Source: HGM04593 sp045612305 (GTDB taxonomy: Bacteria; Bacteroidota; Bacteroidia; Bacteroidales; Bacteroidaceae). From it: a DNA stretch of 64,000 bases. Made by a program: the position numbers and the translations under genes. Shown piece by piece: positions 6,973 to 14,237 of this stretch; position 1 is the stretch's first letter, and every line of letters starts with the position of its first letter. The stretch lies in the NCBI GenBank assembly GCA_045612305.1, contig JAZKYU010000051.1, forward strand, positions 1 to 64,000, in the 5' to 3' direction. The notes beneath the pieces were generated by a model, which was given only the letters and a program-made list of their open reading frames with translations, did not search any database and was not told where the DNA came from.

Positions 6973-8304
6973 ATGAAATATTATAGCACAAACAAAATAG
7001 TAAGCGAGATAAGCCTCGAGGAGGCTGTAATTAAAGGCCTCGCACCCGACAAAGGCCTTTATATGCCCAACAAGATAAAGAAACTACCTGCAGAGTTCTT
7101 TGAGAACATCGACAAGATGAGTTTCCAAGAGATGTCCTTCCACGTTGCCGAGGCCTTCTTTGGCGAGGATATACCCGCCGAGGATCTCAAGGCTATAGTA
7201 TATGACACACTCTCCTTCGACACCCCTGTAGTCAGCGTCAAGGACAACATATACTCCCTAGAGCTCTTCCATGGCCCCACCCTCGCATTTAAAGATGTTG
7301 GTGGACGTTTTATGGCGCGCCTCCTGGGTTATTTTGTAAAAAACAGCCACGACAAAAAGGTTAACGTGCTTGTAGCCACATCGGGCGACACGGGTAGCGC
7401 CGTAGCAAACGGTTTCTTGGGCGTTCCCGGCGTGCACGTGTATGTGCTATACCCCAAAGGCAAGGTGAGCGAGATACAAGAGAAGCAGTTTACCACACTC
7501 GGGAAAAACATCACAGCCCTCGAGATTGAGGGTTGCTTCGACGACTGCCAAGCGCTCGTGAAACGCGCCTTCCTCGACGAGGAACTGAACGAAAAGATGT
7601 TCCTCACAAGTGCAAACTCTATAAACCTTGCACGCTTCCTCCCGCAGTCGTTCTACTACTTCCACGCCTACGCTCAACTCAAGAAGATGGGCAAAGCCGA
7701 CAACGTAGTAATATCGGTACCCAGCGGGAACTTCGGACACATCACAGCCGGTCTCTTTGCACAGGAGATGGGGTTGCCCATAAAGCGCTTCATCGCAGCA
7801 AACAACCACAACGACATATTCTGCAACTACCTGCGCACAGGAAACTTTGAGCCCAAAGCATCGGTATGCACCATAGCCAACGCGATGGATGTTGGCAACC
7901 CCAGCAACTTCGCTCGCATACTCGACCTCTACGGGCACAACCACGCAAACATATGCGCCCACATATCGGGAGCCACATACACAGACGAGGAGATTGCACA
8001 AGGCGTTAAAGACTGCCGCAAAGAGTGCAACTACCTGCTCGACCCCCACGGAGCTTGCGGTTACCTCGCCCTCAAAGAGCAGCTGCAGAGCGACGAGGTG
8101 GGTGTTTTCTTGGAGACAGCACACCCTGCAAAGTTCAAAGACACCATAGACAACATACTTGGCGAGGACATTGAAATTCCCCTCCCATTGCAAGAGTTTA
8201 TGAAAGGCAAGAAAGACACTGTGGAGATGAGCAAAGAGTTTGACGACCTAAAGAGCTTCCTCCTTAAAGACCAAATATACACATCGAAAGAAATATTCTA
8301 TTAA
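6973..8304 (+). CDS. thrC: Threonine synthase
   Basis: A 443-aa PLP enzyme converting O-phosphohomoserine to threonine. The PLP lysine is in the motif HGPTLAFKDVGGRFMARLL near residue 105, and the phosphate loop region has ATSGDTGSAVANGF. Length and the N-terminal YYSTNKIVSEISLEEAVIKG fit the bacterial/fungal long form of ThrC. It is the last gene of the leader-apgM-thrC transcript; a hairpin with a T-run follows the stop closely. Confidence 0.95.
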   Translation: MKYYSTNKIVSEISLEEAVIKGLAPDKGLYMPNKIKKLPAEFFENIDKMSFQEMSFHVAEAFFGEDIPAEDLKAIVYDTLSFDTPVVSVKDNIYSLELFHGPTLAFKDVGGRFMARLLGYFVKNSHDKKVNVLVATSGDTGSAVANGFLGVPGVHVYVLYPKGKVSEIQEKQFTTLGKNITALEIEGCFDDCQALVKRAFLDEELNEKMFLTSANSINLARFLPQSFYYFHAYAQLKKMGKADNVVISVPSGNFGHITAGLFAQEMGLPIKRFIAANNHNDIFCNYLRTGNFEPKASVCTIANAMDVGNPSNFARILDLYGHNHANICAHISGATYTDEEIAQGVKDCRKECNYLLDPHGACGYLALKEQLQSDEVGVFLETAHPAKFKDTIDNILGEDIEIPLPLQEFMKGKKDTVEMSKEFDDLKSFLLKDQIYTSKEIFY

Positions 8305-8316
8305 AAACCCATACAG

Positions 8317-8352
8317 ATGAGCTGCCGCACCCCGCGACAGCTCATATTTTTT
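8317..8352 (+). terminator. Terminator of the threonine operon
   Basis: ATGAGCTG pairs with CAGCTCAT around a 13-base loop, followed by a T-run. Confidence 0.7.
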
Positions 8353-8461
8353 ACACAGCACAAGAAAACCTTGTTTTATTAGTTTTCAACAACTTGCCTA
8401 AAATAACAAAAAAATATATTATTTTTTCCTCAAAAAGATTTGCTAAGTAAAAATAAAATCG

Positions 8462-8469
8462 TACCTTTG
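8462..8469 (+). promoter_or_regulatory. -7 promoter box of tRNA-Lys
   Basis: TACCTTTG, a perfect TAnnTTTG box, 24 bases before the tRNA. Confidence 0.6.
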
Positions 8470-8492
8470 CAACGCTTTAAGGCACAAGAGTT

Positions 8493-8565
8493 GCGCTGTT
8501 AGCTCAGTTGGTAGAGCAATTGACTCTTAATCAATGGGTCCAGGGTTCGAGTCCCTGACGGCGTA
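8493..8565 (+). tRNA. tRNA-Lys (CTT)
   Basis: A cloverleaf can be drawn by eye: acceptor GCGCTGT with ACGGCGT, D stem GCTC/GAGC, anticodon stem ATTGA/TCAAT with loop CTCTTAA (anticodon CTT), T stem CAGGG/CCCTG with loop TTCGAGT, discriminator A. The anticodon arm closely resembles known tRNA-Lys. CCA is not encoded. Confidence 0.93.
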
Positions 8566-8566
8566 C

Positions 8567-8600
8567 AAAGAGAGGTTTTTAAAAACCTCTCTTTTTTTTG
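8567..8600 (+). terminator. Terminator of tRNA-Lys
   Basis: AAAGAGAGGTTTTT pairs perfectly with AAAAACCTCTCTTT and is followed by more T. Confidence 0.75.
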
Positions 8601-8670
8601 CACGCTACTCCCCCCTGTAAAATCTTTCAAAAAAAGAGAAAGTTTTTTTTGCACAGAAAACGAAATATTG

Positions 8671-8678
8671 TAATTTTG
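8671..8678 (+). promoter_or_regulatory. -7 promoter box of tRNA-Ser
   Basis: TAATTTTG, a perfect TAnnTTTG box ending 5 bases before the tRNA, so transcription starts at or near the mature 5' end. Confidence 0.6.
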
Positions 8679-8683
8679 CACAC

Positions 8684-8772
8684 GGAAAGATGCCAGAGTG
8701 ATCGAATGGACCGGACTCGAAATCCGGCGTACGCTTTTTAGTGTACCGTGGGTTTGAATCCCACTCTTTCCG
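8684..8772 (+). tRNA. tRNA-Ser (CGA)
   Basis: An 89-nt class II tRNA. Acceptor GGAAAGA pairs with TCTTTCC, the anticodon stem is CCGGA/TCCGG with loop CTCGAAA (anticodon CGA), there is a long variable arm (GTACGC..TTTTTA..GTGTAC), and the T arm is GTGGG/CCCAC with loop TTTGAAT; discriminator G. The 3' end is the source of the tandem array that follows. Confidence 0.93.
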
Positions 8773-9059
8773 CACTTAAAAGGACTAGTACAAACCCACG
8801 GTACAAGTCCTTATTTTTTTTGCGGGTTTGAAGCCAACTCTTTCCGCACTTAAAAGGACTAGTACAAACCCACGGTACAAGTCCTTATTTTTTTGCGAGT
8901 TTGAAGCCAACTCTTTCCGCACTTAAAAGGACTAGTACAAACCCACGGTACAAGTCCTTATTTTTTTGCGGGTTTGAAGCCTACTCTTTCCGCACTTAAA
9001 AGGACTAGTACAAACCCACGGTACAAGTCCTTATTTTTTTGCGGGTTTGAAGCCTACTC
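8772..9059 (+). repeat. Four-unit tandem array derived from the 3' end of tRNA-Ser
   Basis: Units begin at 8772, 8846, 8919 and 8992 (period 73-74). Each starts GCACTTAAAAGGACT, has an intrinsic-terminator stem AAGGACT/AGTCCTT with an inner GTAC/GTAC pair and a T-run, then a copy of the tRNA T-arm and acceptor end (for example 8824-8846, 2 mismatches in 23 to tRNA bases 8750-8772). The loop segment CAAACCCACGGTAC (first copy 8791-8804) is the exact complement of tRNA bases 8743-8756. The last unit lacks the full acceptor end. No coding capacity. From 9060 to 9202 I see nothing further. Confidence 0.85.
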
Positions 9060-9202
9060 AAACTTTCTATCGCATAGATTTGTTATCGGCTATACCCAAG
9101 CAAGCTAAATAAGAGTTTAAAGATTTTATATTTTTTCATCGCCACGCGCAATCTTGCCTTCAATAAAACATCATATTCTTGCCGACACCGGCAAAAAAAT
9201 GC

Positions 9203-9210
9203 TATATTTG
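9203..9210 (+). promoter_or_regulatory. -7 promoter box of the fic gene
   Basis: TATATTTG, a perfect TAnnTTTG box, 43 bases before the start codon. Confidence 0.55.
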
Positions 9211-9253
9211 CAACAAAACAGGCGAGTAAAACTTGCCGATAAATTAAAAACAG

Positions 9254-10147
9254 ATGGAGTATATTTCGGTTGCTGAATTTGCAAAGAAGCACAGCGTTTC
9301 GGAAAGAACAGTGCGCAACTATTGCGCTGTGGGTAAAATTGAAGGTGCAAAACTCATTGGTAAAACATGGAGCCTGCCTTGTAACACTGAATTACCGGCA
9401 CGCAAAGGGCGTGAGCGCAAGACTATGCCATTACTCCAAGTGCTTCGCCAAGAAAAGGAGGCAAGGCTAAAAGGGGGTATATACCACCGCACACAAATTG
9501 ACCTCACCTACAATTCTAACCATATTGAAGGCAGTCGCTTAACTCACGAACAGACCCGTTTTATTTTTGAGACTAATACTATAGGCGTTGAGGGTGATAG
9601 CCTCCGCATCGATGATATTATAGAAACCACTAACCACTTTCATTGCATAGACCTCGTTATTGACAATGCCGAGGAGAAGCTATCCGAAGGGTTTATAAAA
9701 GAGTTGCACGCTGCATTAAAACAAGGCACAACAGACAGCCGCAAGGATTGGTTTGCAGTGGGAGAATACAAACGATTGCCCAACGAAGTTGGCGGCAATG
9801 AGACAACAACGCCTGCTGATGTCCGCATCGAAATGAAGGCCTTGCTTAAAGAATACAATGCCATAAAGAAAAAGACCTTTGAAAATATTATTGACCTACA
9901 CCAACGCTTTGAAGCAATACACCCTTTCCAAGATGGTAACGGGCGTGTGGGGCGTCTTGTAATATTCAAAGAGTGCCTTGCCAATAGCATTGTGCCGTTT
10001 ATTATTACCGAAGATTTAAAGATATTCTACTACCGTGGTTTGCGCGAATGGAATAGCGTGCGTGGTTACCTACTTGATACTTGCCTCACGGCACAGGACA
10101 ATTACAAAGCGTTGCTCGATTATTTCAAGATTAAGTATAAAGAATAG
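9254..10147 (+). CDS. Fic family protein with N-terminal DNA-binding helix-turn-helix
   Basis: A 297-aa protein. Residues about 1-40 form a MerR/excisionase-like helix-turn-helix (EYISVAEFAKKHSVSERTVR). Residues about 85-92 give the inhibitory helix motif SNHIEG, matching (S/T)xxxE(G/N). The Fic core carries the active-site motif HPFQDGNGRVGR at about 222-233, with catalytic His and the phosphate-binding loop. Fic enzymes transfer AMP, or less often other phosphate groups, from a nucleotide to a hydroxyl side chain of a target protein. The inhibitory helix in the same chain N-terminal to the core makes it class II, self-inhibited. It has its own promoter and terminator. It lies between a tRNA-derived array and a CRISPR-like remnant, so it may have been acquired. 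Confidence 0.88.
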   Translation: MEYISVAEFAKKHSVSERTVRNYCAVGKIEGAKLIGKTWSLPCNTELPARKGRERKTMPLLQVLRQEKEARLKGGIYHRTQIDLTYNSNHIEGSRLTHEQTRFIFETNTIGVEGDSLRIDDIIETTNHFHCIDLVIDNAEEKLSEGFIKELHAALKQGTTDSRKDWFAVGEYKRLPNEVGGNETTTPADVRIEMKALLKEYNAIKKKTFENIIDLHQRFEAIHPFQDGNGRVGRLVIFKECLANSIVPFIITEDLKIFYYRGLREWNSVRGYLLDTCLTAQDNYKALLDYFKIKYKE

Positions 10148-10180
10148 GTCTGCAGAATTTTCAAGAAACAGCTATAACAA

Positions 10181-10217
10181 AAAAGCCTCCACGGAGGACG
10201 CGGAGGCATAGGCTTTT
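10181..10217 (+). terminator. Terminator after the fic gene
   Basis: AAAAGCCT pairs with AGGCTTTT, with an inner CCTCC/GGAGG pairing option. T-run lies in the right arm. Confidence 0.5.
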
Positions 10218-10238
10218 CAACCTTCGGCATTTAGCCTT

Positions 10239-10339
10239 ATTGTGGTTTGATGTAGAATCTTTAGTAAAAACAACAATCGCTATGTCGAGAATGACCACAA
10301 GACGTTGTGGTTTGATGTAGAATTTAACTCTAACGCTGA
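10239..10339. CRISPR. Degenerate one-spacer CRISPR remnant
   Basis: Two repeats start at 10239 and 10304 (period 65). The first is 36 nt and ends in CAAC, matching inverted ends ATTG...CAAC. The second starts GTTGTGGTTTGATGTAGAAT and shares 19 of its first 20 bases with the first before diverging. The 29-nt stretch between (10275-10303) would be the spacer. GTTGTGGTTTGATGTAGAAT at the repeat start resembles type II CRISPR repeats of Bacteroidota as I remember them. No cas gene lies in the window, so this is an orphan or a chance repeat. Confidence 0.45.
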
Positions 10340-10360
10340 AAGAGATAATAAAACAACAAC

Positions 10361-10394
10361 AAAGAGAGCAACTCTTGCAAGAGTTGCTCTCTTT
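10361..10394. terminator. Perfect hairpin downstream of the CRISPR-like repeats
   Basis: AAAGAGAGCAACTCTT pairs with AAGAGTTGCTCTCTTT across a 2-base centre, with T-rich flank on the plus side. Confidence 0.6.
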
Positions 10395-10450
10395 GTTTCT
10401 TCTTACTATGAAAGACACAAGCGCAGTAATAATTCTTTACAAAAGAAAAG

Positions 10451-10484
10451 AATTAGGAGCACATAAATTTATGTGCTCCTAATT
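10451..10484. terminator. 34-bp perfect palindrome, bidirectional terminator
   Basis: Each 17-base arm is AATTAGGAGCACATAAA or its complement. It lies 28 bases beyond the stop codon of the minus-strand acyl-CoA synthetase gene and serves that gene best. Confidence 0.65.
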
Positions 10485-10511
10485 TACTATATATGCGTTC
10501 TTTGCTGCCGA

Positions 10512-12191
10512 TTAGCTATACATAAAACGGCGGATGCTCTGTTTGGGAGTTTTCTCAAACGGGTCGCGACGCATCTCGGTGTAGCCGATTTTACTGTAAG
10601 CGGCAAGCTCGTTGTTAAGTGCGAGAACATTGGTATCGATGAGTTTGTTGAGTTCCTCTTCGGTAAGGCCATCTTTTTTGCCTGCTTCGTAGTCGGGAAC
10701 AACTATTGCAACGAGTGCGTTCTTGCGACCAACTACAAGCGACTCTATAACATAGGGGAGGTTGTTTATTTTGTCCTCAATCTCCTCGGGGTAGATGTTT
10801 TGACCACTACCGGTAAGTATCATATTCTTGCAACGGCCTTTAATAAAGAGGTTTTCTTTATTATCGAGCAAGCCCATATCGCCGGTACGCAACCAGCCGT
10901 CGGCTGTGAAGGCGGCCTTTGTAGCCTCTTCGTTGTTATAGTAGCCAAGCATAACAGCGGCACCTTTTACTTGTATCTCTCCAAGAACACGGCGGGGATT
11001 AGAAGAGTCGATGCGCAACTCCATAGGCTTAACCACGGTACCGCAAGAGTATTTTACATACTCGCTCTTGTCGCGATAAGAGATGATGGGGCCGCACTCT
11101 GTCATACCATAACCCACAACGTAGGGGAAGTTCATTCTCTTGAGCAGGTTTTCTACCTCGCGGTTCAACGCTGCACCACCAATAATCAAGCCCACTGTGA
11201 AATTGTTACCAAAGGCGTTGAGAAGCGCTTTGCGCACTTTATTGAGCACCAACTTGTCGAGCCCGGGTATTTTAATAAGGTATTTTGCAGGGAACTTGCG
11301 CAATTGAGGGAACACCTTCGATTTAAATATCTTCTCAATCACCATAGGCACGGTGAGGAACATAAAGGGCTTAACAATTGCAAGGCCGCCCAAGAGGCGT
11401 GCGGGTGTAGGCTTGCCTGGCATTACATAGACGTGGCAACCGCTAGATATGGGGAAGAGAATGTCGAATGTTTGACCGAACATATGCGCCATAGGAAGGA
11501 TAGCGAAGATGTGGCCTCCGACACAAGCAGGCACCTCGCGACGGCCAAACTCCAAGTTGGCCGACAAAGAACGAGCAGGCAAAACAACACCTTTAGAGCT
11601 CGCACTTGTTGTTCCCGATGTGAAGCTAATCTCAACCACAGCCTCCATATCTTTCTCCTCTTTATAGTAGTTTACAAGCTCGGGAGAAAGGCCGTCGGGG
11701 TAGCGCGAAGAGAAGTGTGATGCAATATTTTCGGCAGCCTTCGCAAGAGTTTCATTACTTGCGTGTACTACACTGATATTCTTTACGTTAATAACACCAG
11801 CAAAACCTTTTATTGTCTCTAATTGGGGGATTAGTTTTTCGTCGGCAGTAATACCCTTTATTGCTATGTCGTCGGCAATGAGAAGCTTGCACTCCGAGAA
11901 GCAAGAAAGCTCCACAACTGCCGCAGGAAGAAAGTCGGGAAGGAAGGGAACGGTTACTGCATCATAGGTAAGGGTTGCAAAATAAGCTATAGCCCACTCT
12001 GCCGAGTTGCGTGCATAGAGAGCAATCTTGTCGCCCTTTTCAACACCCGCTTCTTCAAAGAAAATGTGATACTTTTCAATACCTTCGGCCAACTGAGCAT
12101 AGGTGTATGTTTCACCACCAAAGTTTGTCACCGCAGGCAGGTTCCAATTACTCTTAATTGAGTCGTTGATGTAACTTAAAAAGTGTTTCAT
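10512..12191 (-). CDS. AMP-forming long-chain acyl-CoA synthetase, paralogue 1
   Basis: A 559-aa member of the ANL adenylate-forming family, which activates a carboxylic acid with ATP and usually passes it to CoA. Visible motifs: phosphate loop SFTSGTTSASSKGV (about 180-193), YGMTECGP (about 365), LRTGDMG, KGRCKNMILTGSGQNIYPEE, and the C-terminal catalytic lysine region FEKTPKQSIRRF. The phosphate loop has an extra Ser-Ser before Lys compared with the two neighbours. Length fits FadD-like fatty-acid ligases. Third of three tandem homologous genes on this strand, about 330 bases from the next, so probably its own transcription unit. Confidence 0.88.
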   Translation of the reverse strand: MKHFLSYINDSIKSNWNLPAVTNFGGETYTYAQLAEGIEKYHIFFEEAGVEKGDKIALYARNSAEWAIAYFATLTYDAVTVPFLPDFLPAAVVELSCFSECKLLIADDIAIKGITADEKLIPQLETIKGFAGVINVKNISVVHASNETLAKAAENIASHFSSRYPDGLSPELVNYYKEEKDMEAVVEISFTSGTTSASSKGVVLPARSLSANLEFGRREVPACVGGHIFAILPMAHMFGQTFDILFPISSGCHVYVMPGKPTPARLLGGLAIVKPFMFLTVPMVIEKIFKSKVFPQLRKFPAKYLIKIPGLDKLVLNKVRKALLNAFGNNFTVGLIIGGAALNREVENLLKRMNFPYVVGYGMTECGPIISYRDKSEYVKYSCGTVVKPMELRIDSSNPRRVLGEIQVKGAAVMLGYYNNEEATKAAFTADGWLRTGDMGLLDNKENLFIKGRCKNMILTGSGQNIYPEEIEDKINNLPYVIESLVVGRKNALVAIVVPDYEAGKKDGLTEEELNKLIDTNVLALNNELAAYSKIGYTEMRRDPFEKTPKQSIRRFMYS

Positions 12192-12462
12192 ATTGTTTTT
12201 GATTGTATGATTGATTATTTAATTTCGCAAATTAACAAAACCTATTTACTAAAGCCAAATTTATTGCAAAATTTGTTCTAAAAACGCACAAAATTGCGCA
12301 CAAAATTGCTTTCTGTCTCTAAAACACGGTGCAAATATCTCTATTTTTTCTTAAAAGACAAAAATTTTCTGCACAAATTAACACCATTTGTGCAATTTTC
12401 CCAAAATAAATGGGCTTTCTTGTACCAAATTTTAACAGTTGTTTACAAATAGAGATAAAAAA
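12192..12462. other. AT-rich intergenic stretch between synthetase paralogues 1 and 2
   Basis: With the terminator that follows, 328 bases lie between the two coding regions. The stretch is strongly AT-rich with short direct repeats of the type CACAAAATTGC. It should contain the promoter of paralogue 1 on the minus strand, but only a near match (GTTAATTTGC, around 12225) to the -7 box is seen. No gene is apparent. Confidence 0.5.
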
Positions 12463-12489
12463 GGCGAGCAGACAAAATGCCTACCCGCC
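12463..12489 (-). terminator. Terminator after synthetase paralogue 2
   Basis: On the minus strand GGCGGGTAG pairs with CTGCTCGCC (two G-U pairs) and is followed by six T. Confidence 0.6.
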
Positions 12490-12519
12490 TCACAATTAAA
12501 CAATCTACAATCAAATATT

Positions 12520-14196
12520 TTACTTGTACATAAATCTCTTTATGCTCAACTTGGGAGTTTTCTCGAAGGGCTCCGATTTTATCTCACAAATTGTGAGTTT
12601 GCTGTAAACAGGGAGCTTGTCGTTGAGAGCAAAGAGGTTTTCCTCCATAGTCTTCTGCAACTCCTCGGGAGAGAGACCAGCCTCTTTAACAGCCTCGGGG
12701 TTGGGAACGACGAGCGCAGCAAGACCGTGCTTGCGACCTACAACGAGCGACTCGAGAACGTAGGGAAGCTGGTTTACAAGCTCCTCAATCTCCTCGGGGT
12801 ACACGTTCTGGCCGTTAGTTGTGAGAATCATATTCTTGCAACGACCTTTTATAAATATATTATCGTTCTTGTTAATGGTACCCATATCACCGGTCTTCAA
12901 CCAGCCATCGGCTGTGAAGGTAGCCTTTGTAGCCTCTTCGTTTTTGTAATAACCGTTCATAACCGAGATACCCTTAACCTGAATTTCGCCAGGTATTCTA
13001 GCGGGATCCTCAGAGTCGATGCGCACCTCAACACCGGGGCGTGCAATAACACCACAAGAGCGAGCAACGCACTTTGTCCAGGGCTGGTAGCTGATGAGGG
13101 GACCAACCTCGGTCATACCATAGCCTACTGTGTAAGGGAACTTCATCTTGCGCATAAGCATCTCAACATCTTTGCTGATAGCAGCTCCACCGATGATGAT
13201 ACCACCACCATTAGCAAGTTTGCCACCGAAGGTTGCAACGAGTTTGTCGCGCACCTTACCCAAAATGAGAGAGCTGATACCGGGGATAGCCAAGAGAACG
13301 CGCATAACAGGCTTTCTCAACTGGGGCATAACGCGCAGACGGAAAATCTTCTCGACCAACAAAGGCACGGTGAGAAACATAAAGGGCTGCACATCGGCAA
13401 GAGCCTTCAAAAGACGTGCGGGGATAGGTTTCTCGGTGTAGATGTTTACGTGCACTCCCGATGTGATGGGGAAAAGGAAGTCGAACACCTGGCCGAAGAT
13501 GTGTGCCAAGGGCAAGATAGAGAGGAGAGCATCCTCGCTTGTAGCACCGATATTAGTGCGTGCATACTCTACGTTGGACGATATTGAACGAGCCGAGAGC
13601 ATAACACCCTTGGGAGAGCTGCTTGTACCCGATGTATAGCTGATAACCGAGAGAGCATCGAAATCGGTCTTTGTGTAATCAATATCTTTTGCGGTTACAC
13701 CGTTGGGGAAACGTTTTGCAAAAGCAGCATCGATCTTCTCGTTAACACCGTCGAGAGTGCCACCGCAGCTAAGGCGCACCTGCATACCTATAACATCTAC
13801 TATACCGCAGAAGTTATCGATATCGTTGAATTGAGGTGTTATGTTGTCGCGATCGAGATTACCCATAATAGTTTTGTCGACAAACAATATACGGCTGTCC
13901 GACAAACGGGTGAGGTCGGCTATATTTTGAGGCAAGAAGTCGGGCAAGAGGGGAACAATCACAGCATCGTATGCAACAGCAGCAAGGTAAACAACGCACC
14001 ACTCTGCCTGGTTACGGGCACAGAGAGCTATTTTTTCGCCTTTTTTAATACCACACTCCTCGAAGAGCAAGTGTATTTTTTCTATACCTACAGCGATGTC
14101 GCCATAACTCAAAGTGTTTGCACCATAGTTAGTCAAAGCAGGACGGCTCCAATTGGCTTTGATTGTCTCATCAATGTATGACAAAAAGTGTTTCAT
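12520..14196 (-). CDS. AMP-forming long-chain acyl-CoA synthetase, paralogue 2
   Basis: A 558-aa ANL-family ligase, clearly homologous along its whole length to its two neighbours; all begin MKH(F/Y)L. Motifs: SYTSGTSSSPKGVML phosphate loop, GYGMTEVGP, LKTGDMG, KGRCKNMILTTNGQNVYPEE and FEKTPKLSIKRF with the catalytic Lys. It starts 41 bases after paralogue 3, so the two are probably one operon, with the terminator at 12463 at its end. Substrate cannot be read from sequence. Likely in fatty-acid or bile/host-lipid activation, or in membrane lipid turnover. Confidence 0.88.
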   Translation of the reverse strand: MKHFLSYIDETIKANWSRPALTNYGANTLSYGDIAVGIEKIHLLFEECGIKKGEKIALCARNQAEWCVVYLAAVAYDAVIVPLLPDFLPQNIADLTRLSDSRILFVDKTIMGNLDRDNITPQFNDIDNFCGIVDVIGMQVRLSCGGTLDGVNEKIDAAFAKRFPNGVTAKDIDYTKTDFDALSVISYTSGTSSSPKGVMLSARSISSNVEYARTNIGATSEDALLSILPLAHIFGQVFDFLFPITSGVHVNIYTEKPIPARLLKALADVQPFMFLTVPLLVEKIFRLRVMPQLRKPVMRVLLAIPGISSLILGKVRDKLVATFGGKLANGGGIIIGGAAISKDVEMLMRKMKFPYTVGYGMTEVGPLISYQPWTKCVARSCGVIARPGVEVRIDSEDPARIPGEIQVKGISVMNGYYKNEEATKATFTADGWLKTGDMGTINKNDNIFIKGRCKNMILTTNGQNVYPEEIEELVNQLPYVLESLVVGRKHGLAALVVPNPEAVKEAGLSPEELQKTMEENLFALNDKLPVYSKLTICEIKSEPFEKTPKLSIKRFMYK

Positions 14197-14237
14197 ATAA
14201 AAAAATGTTTCTAAATTAGATTAAACATTATAAATAA

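Noticed and set aside
8772..9059. Array after tRNA-Ser read as a CRISPR
   Set aside because: Units are contiguous with no unique spacers and consist of tRNA 3' sequence plus a terminator.
10161..10418. 85-codon minus-strand frame downstream of fic
   Set aside because: It spans a terminator, the CRISPR-like repeats and another hairpin; the peptide is Cys/Ser-rich noise.
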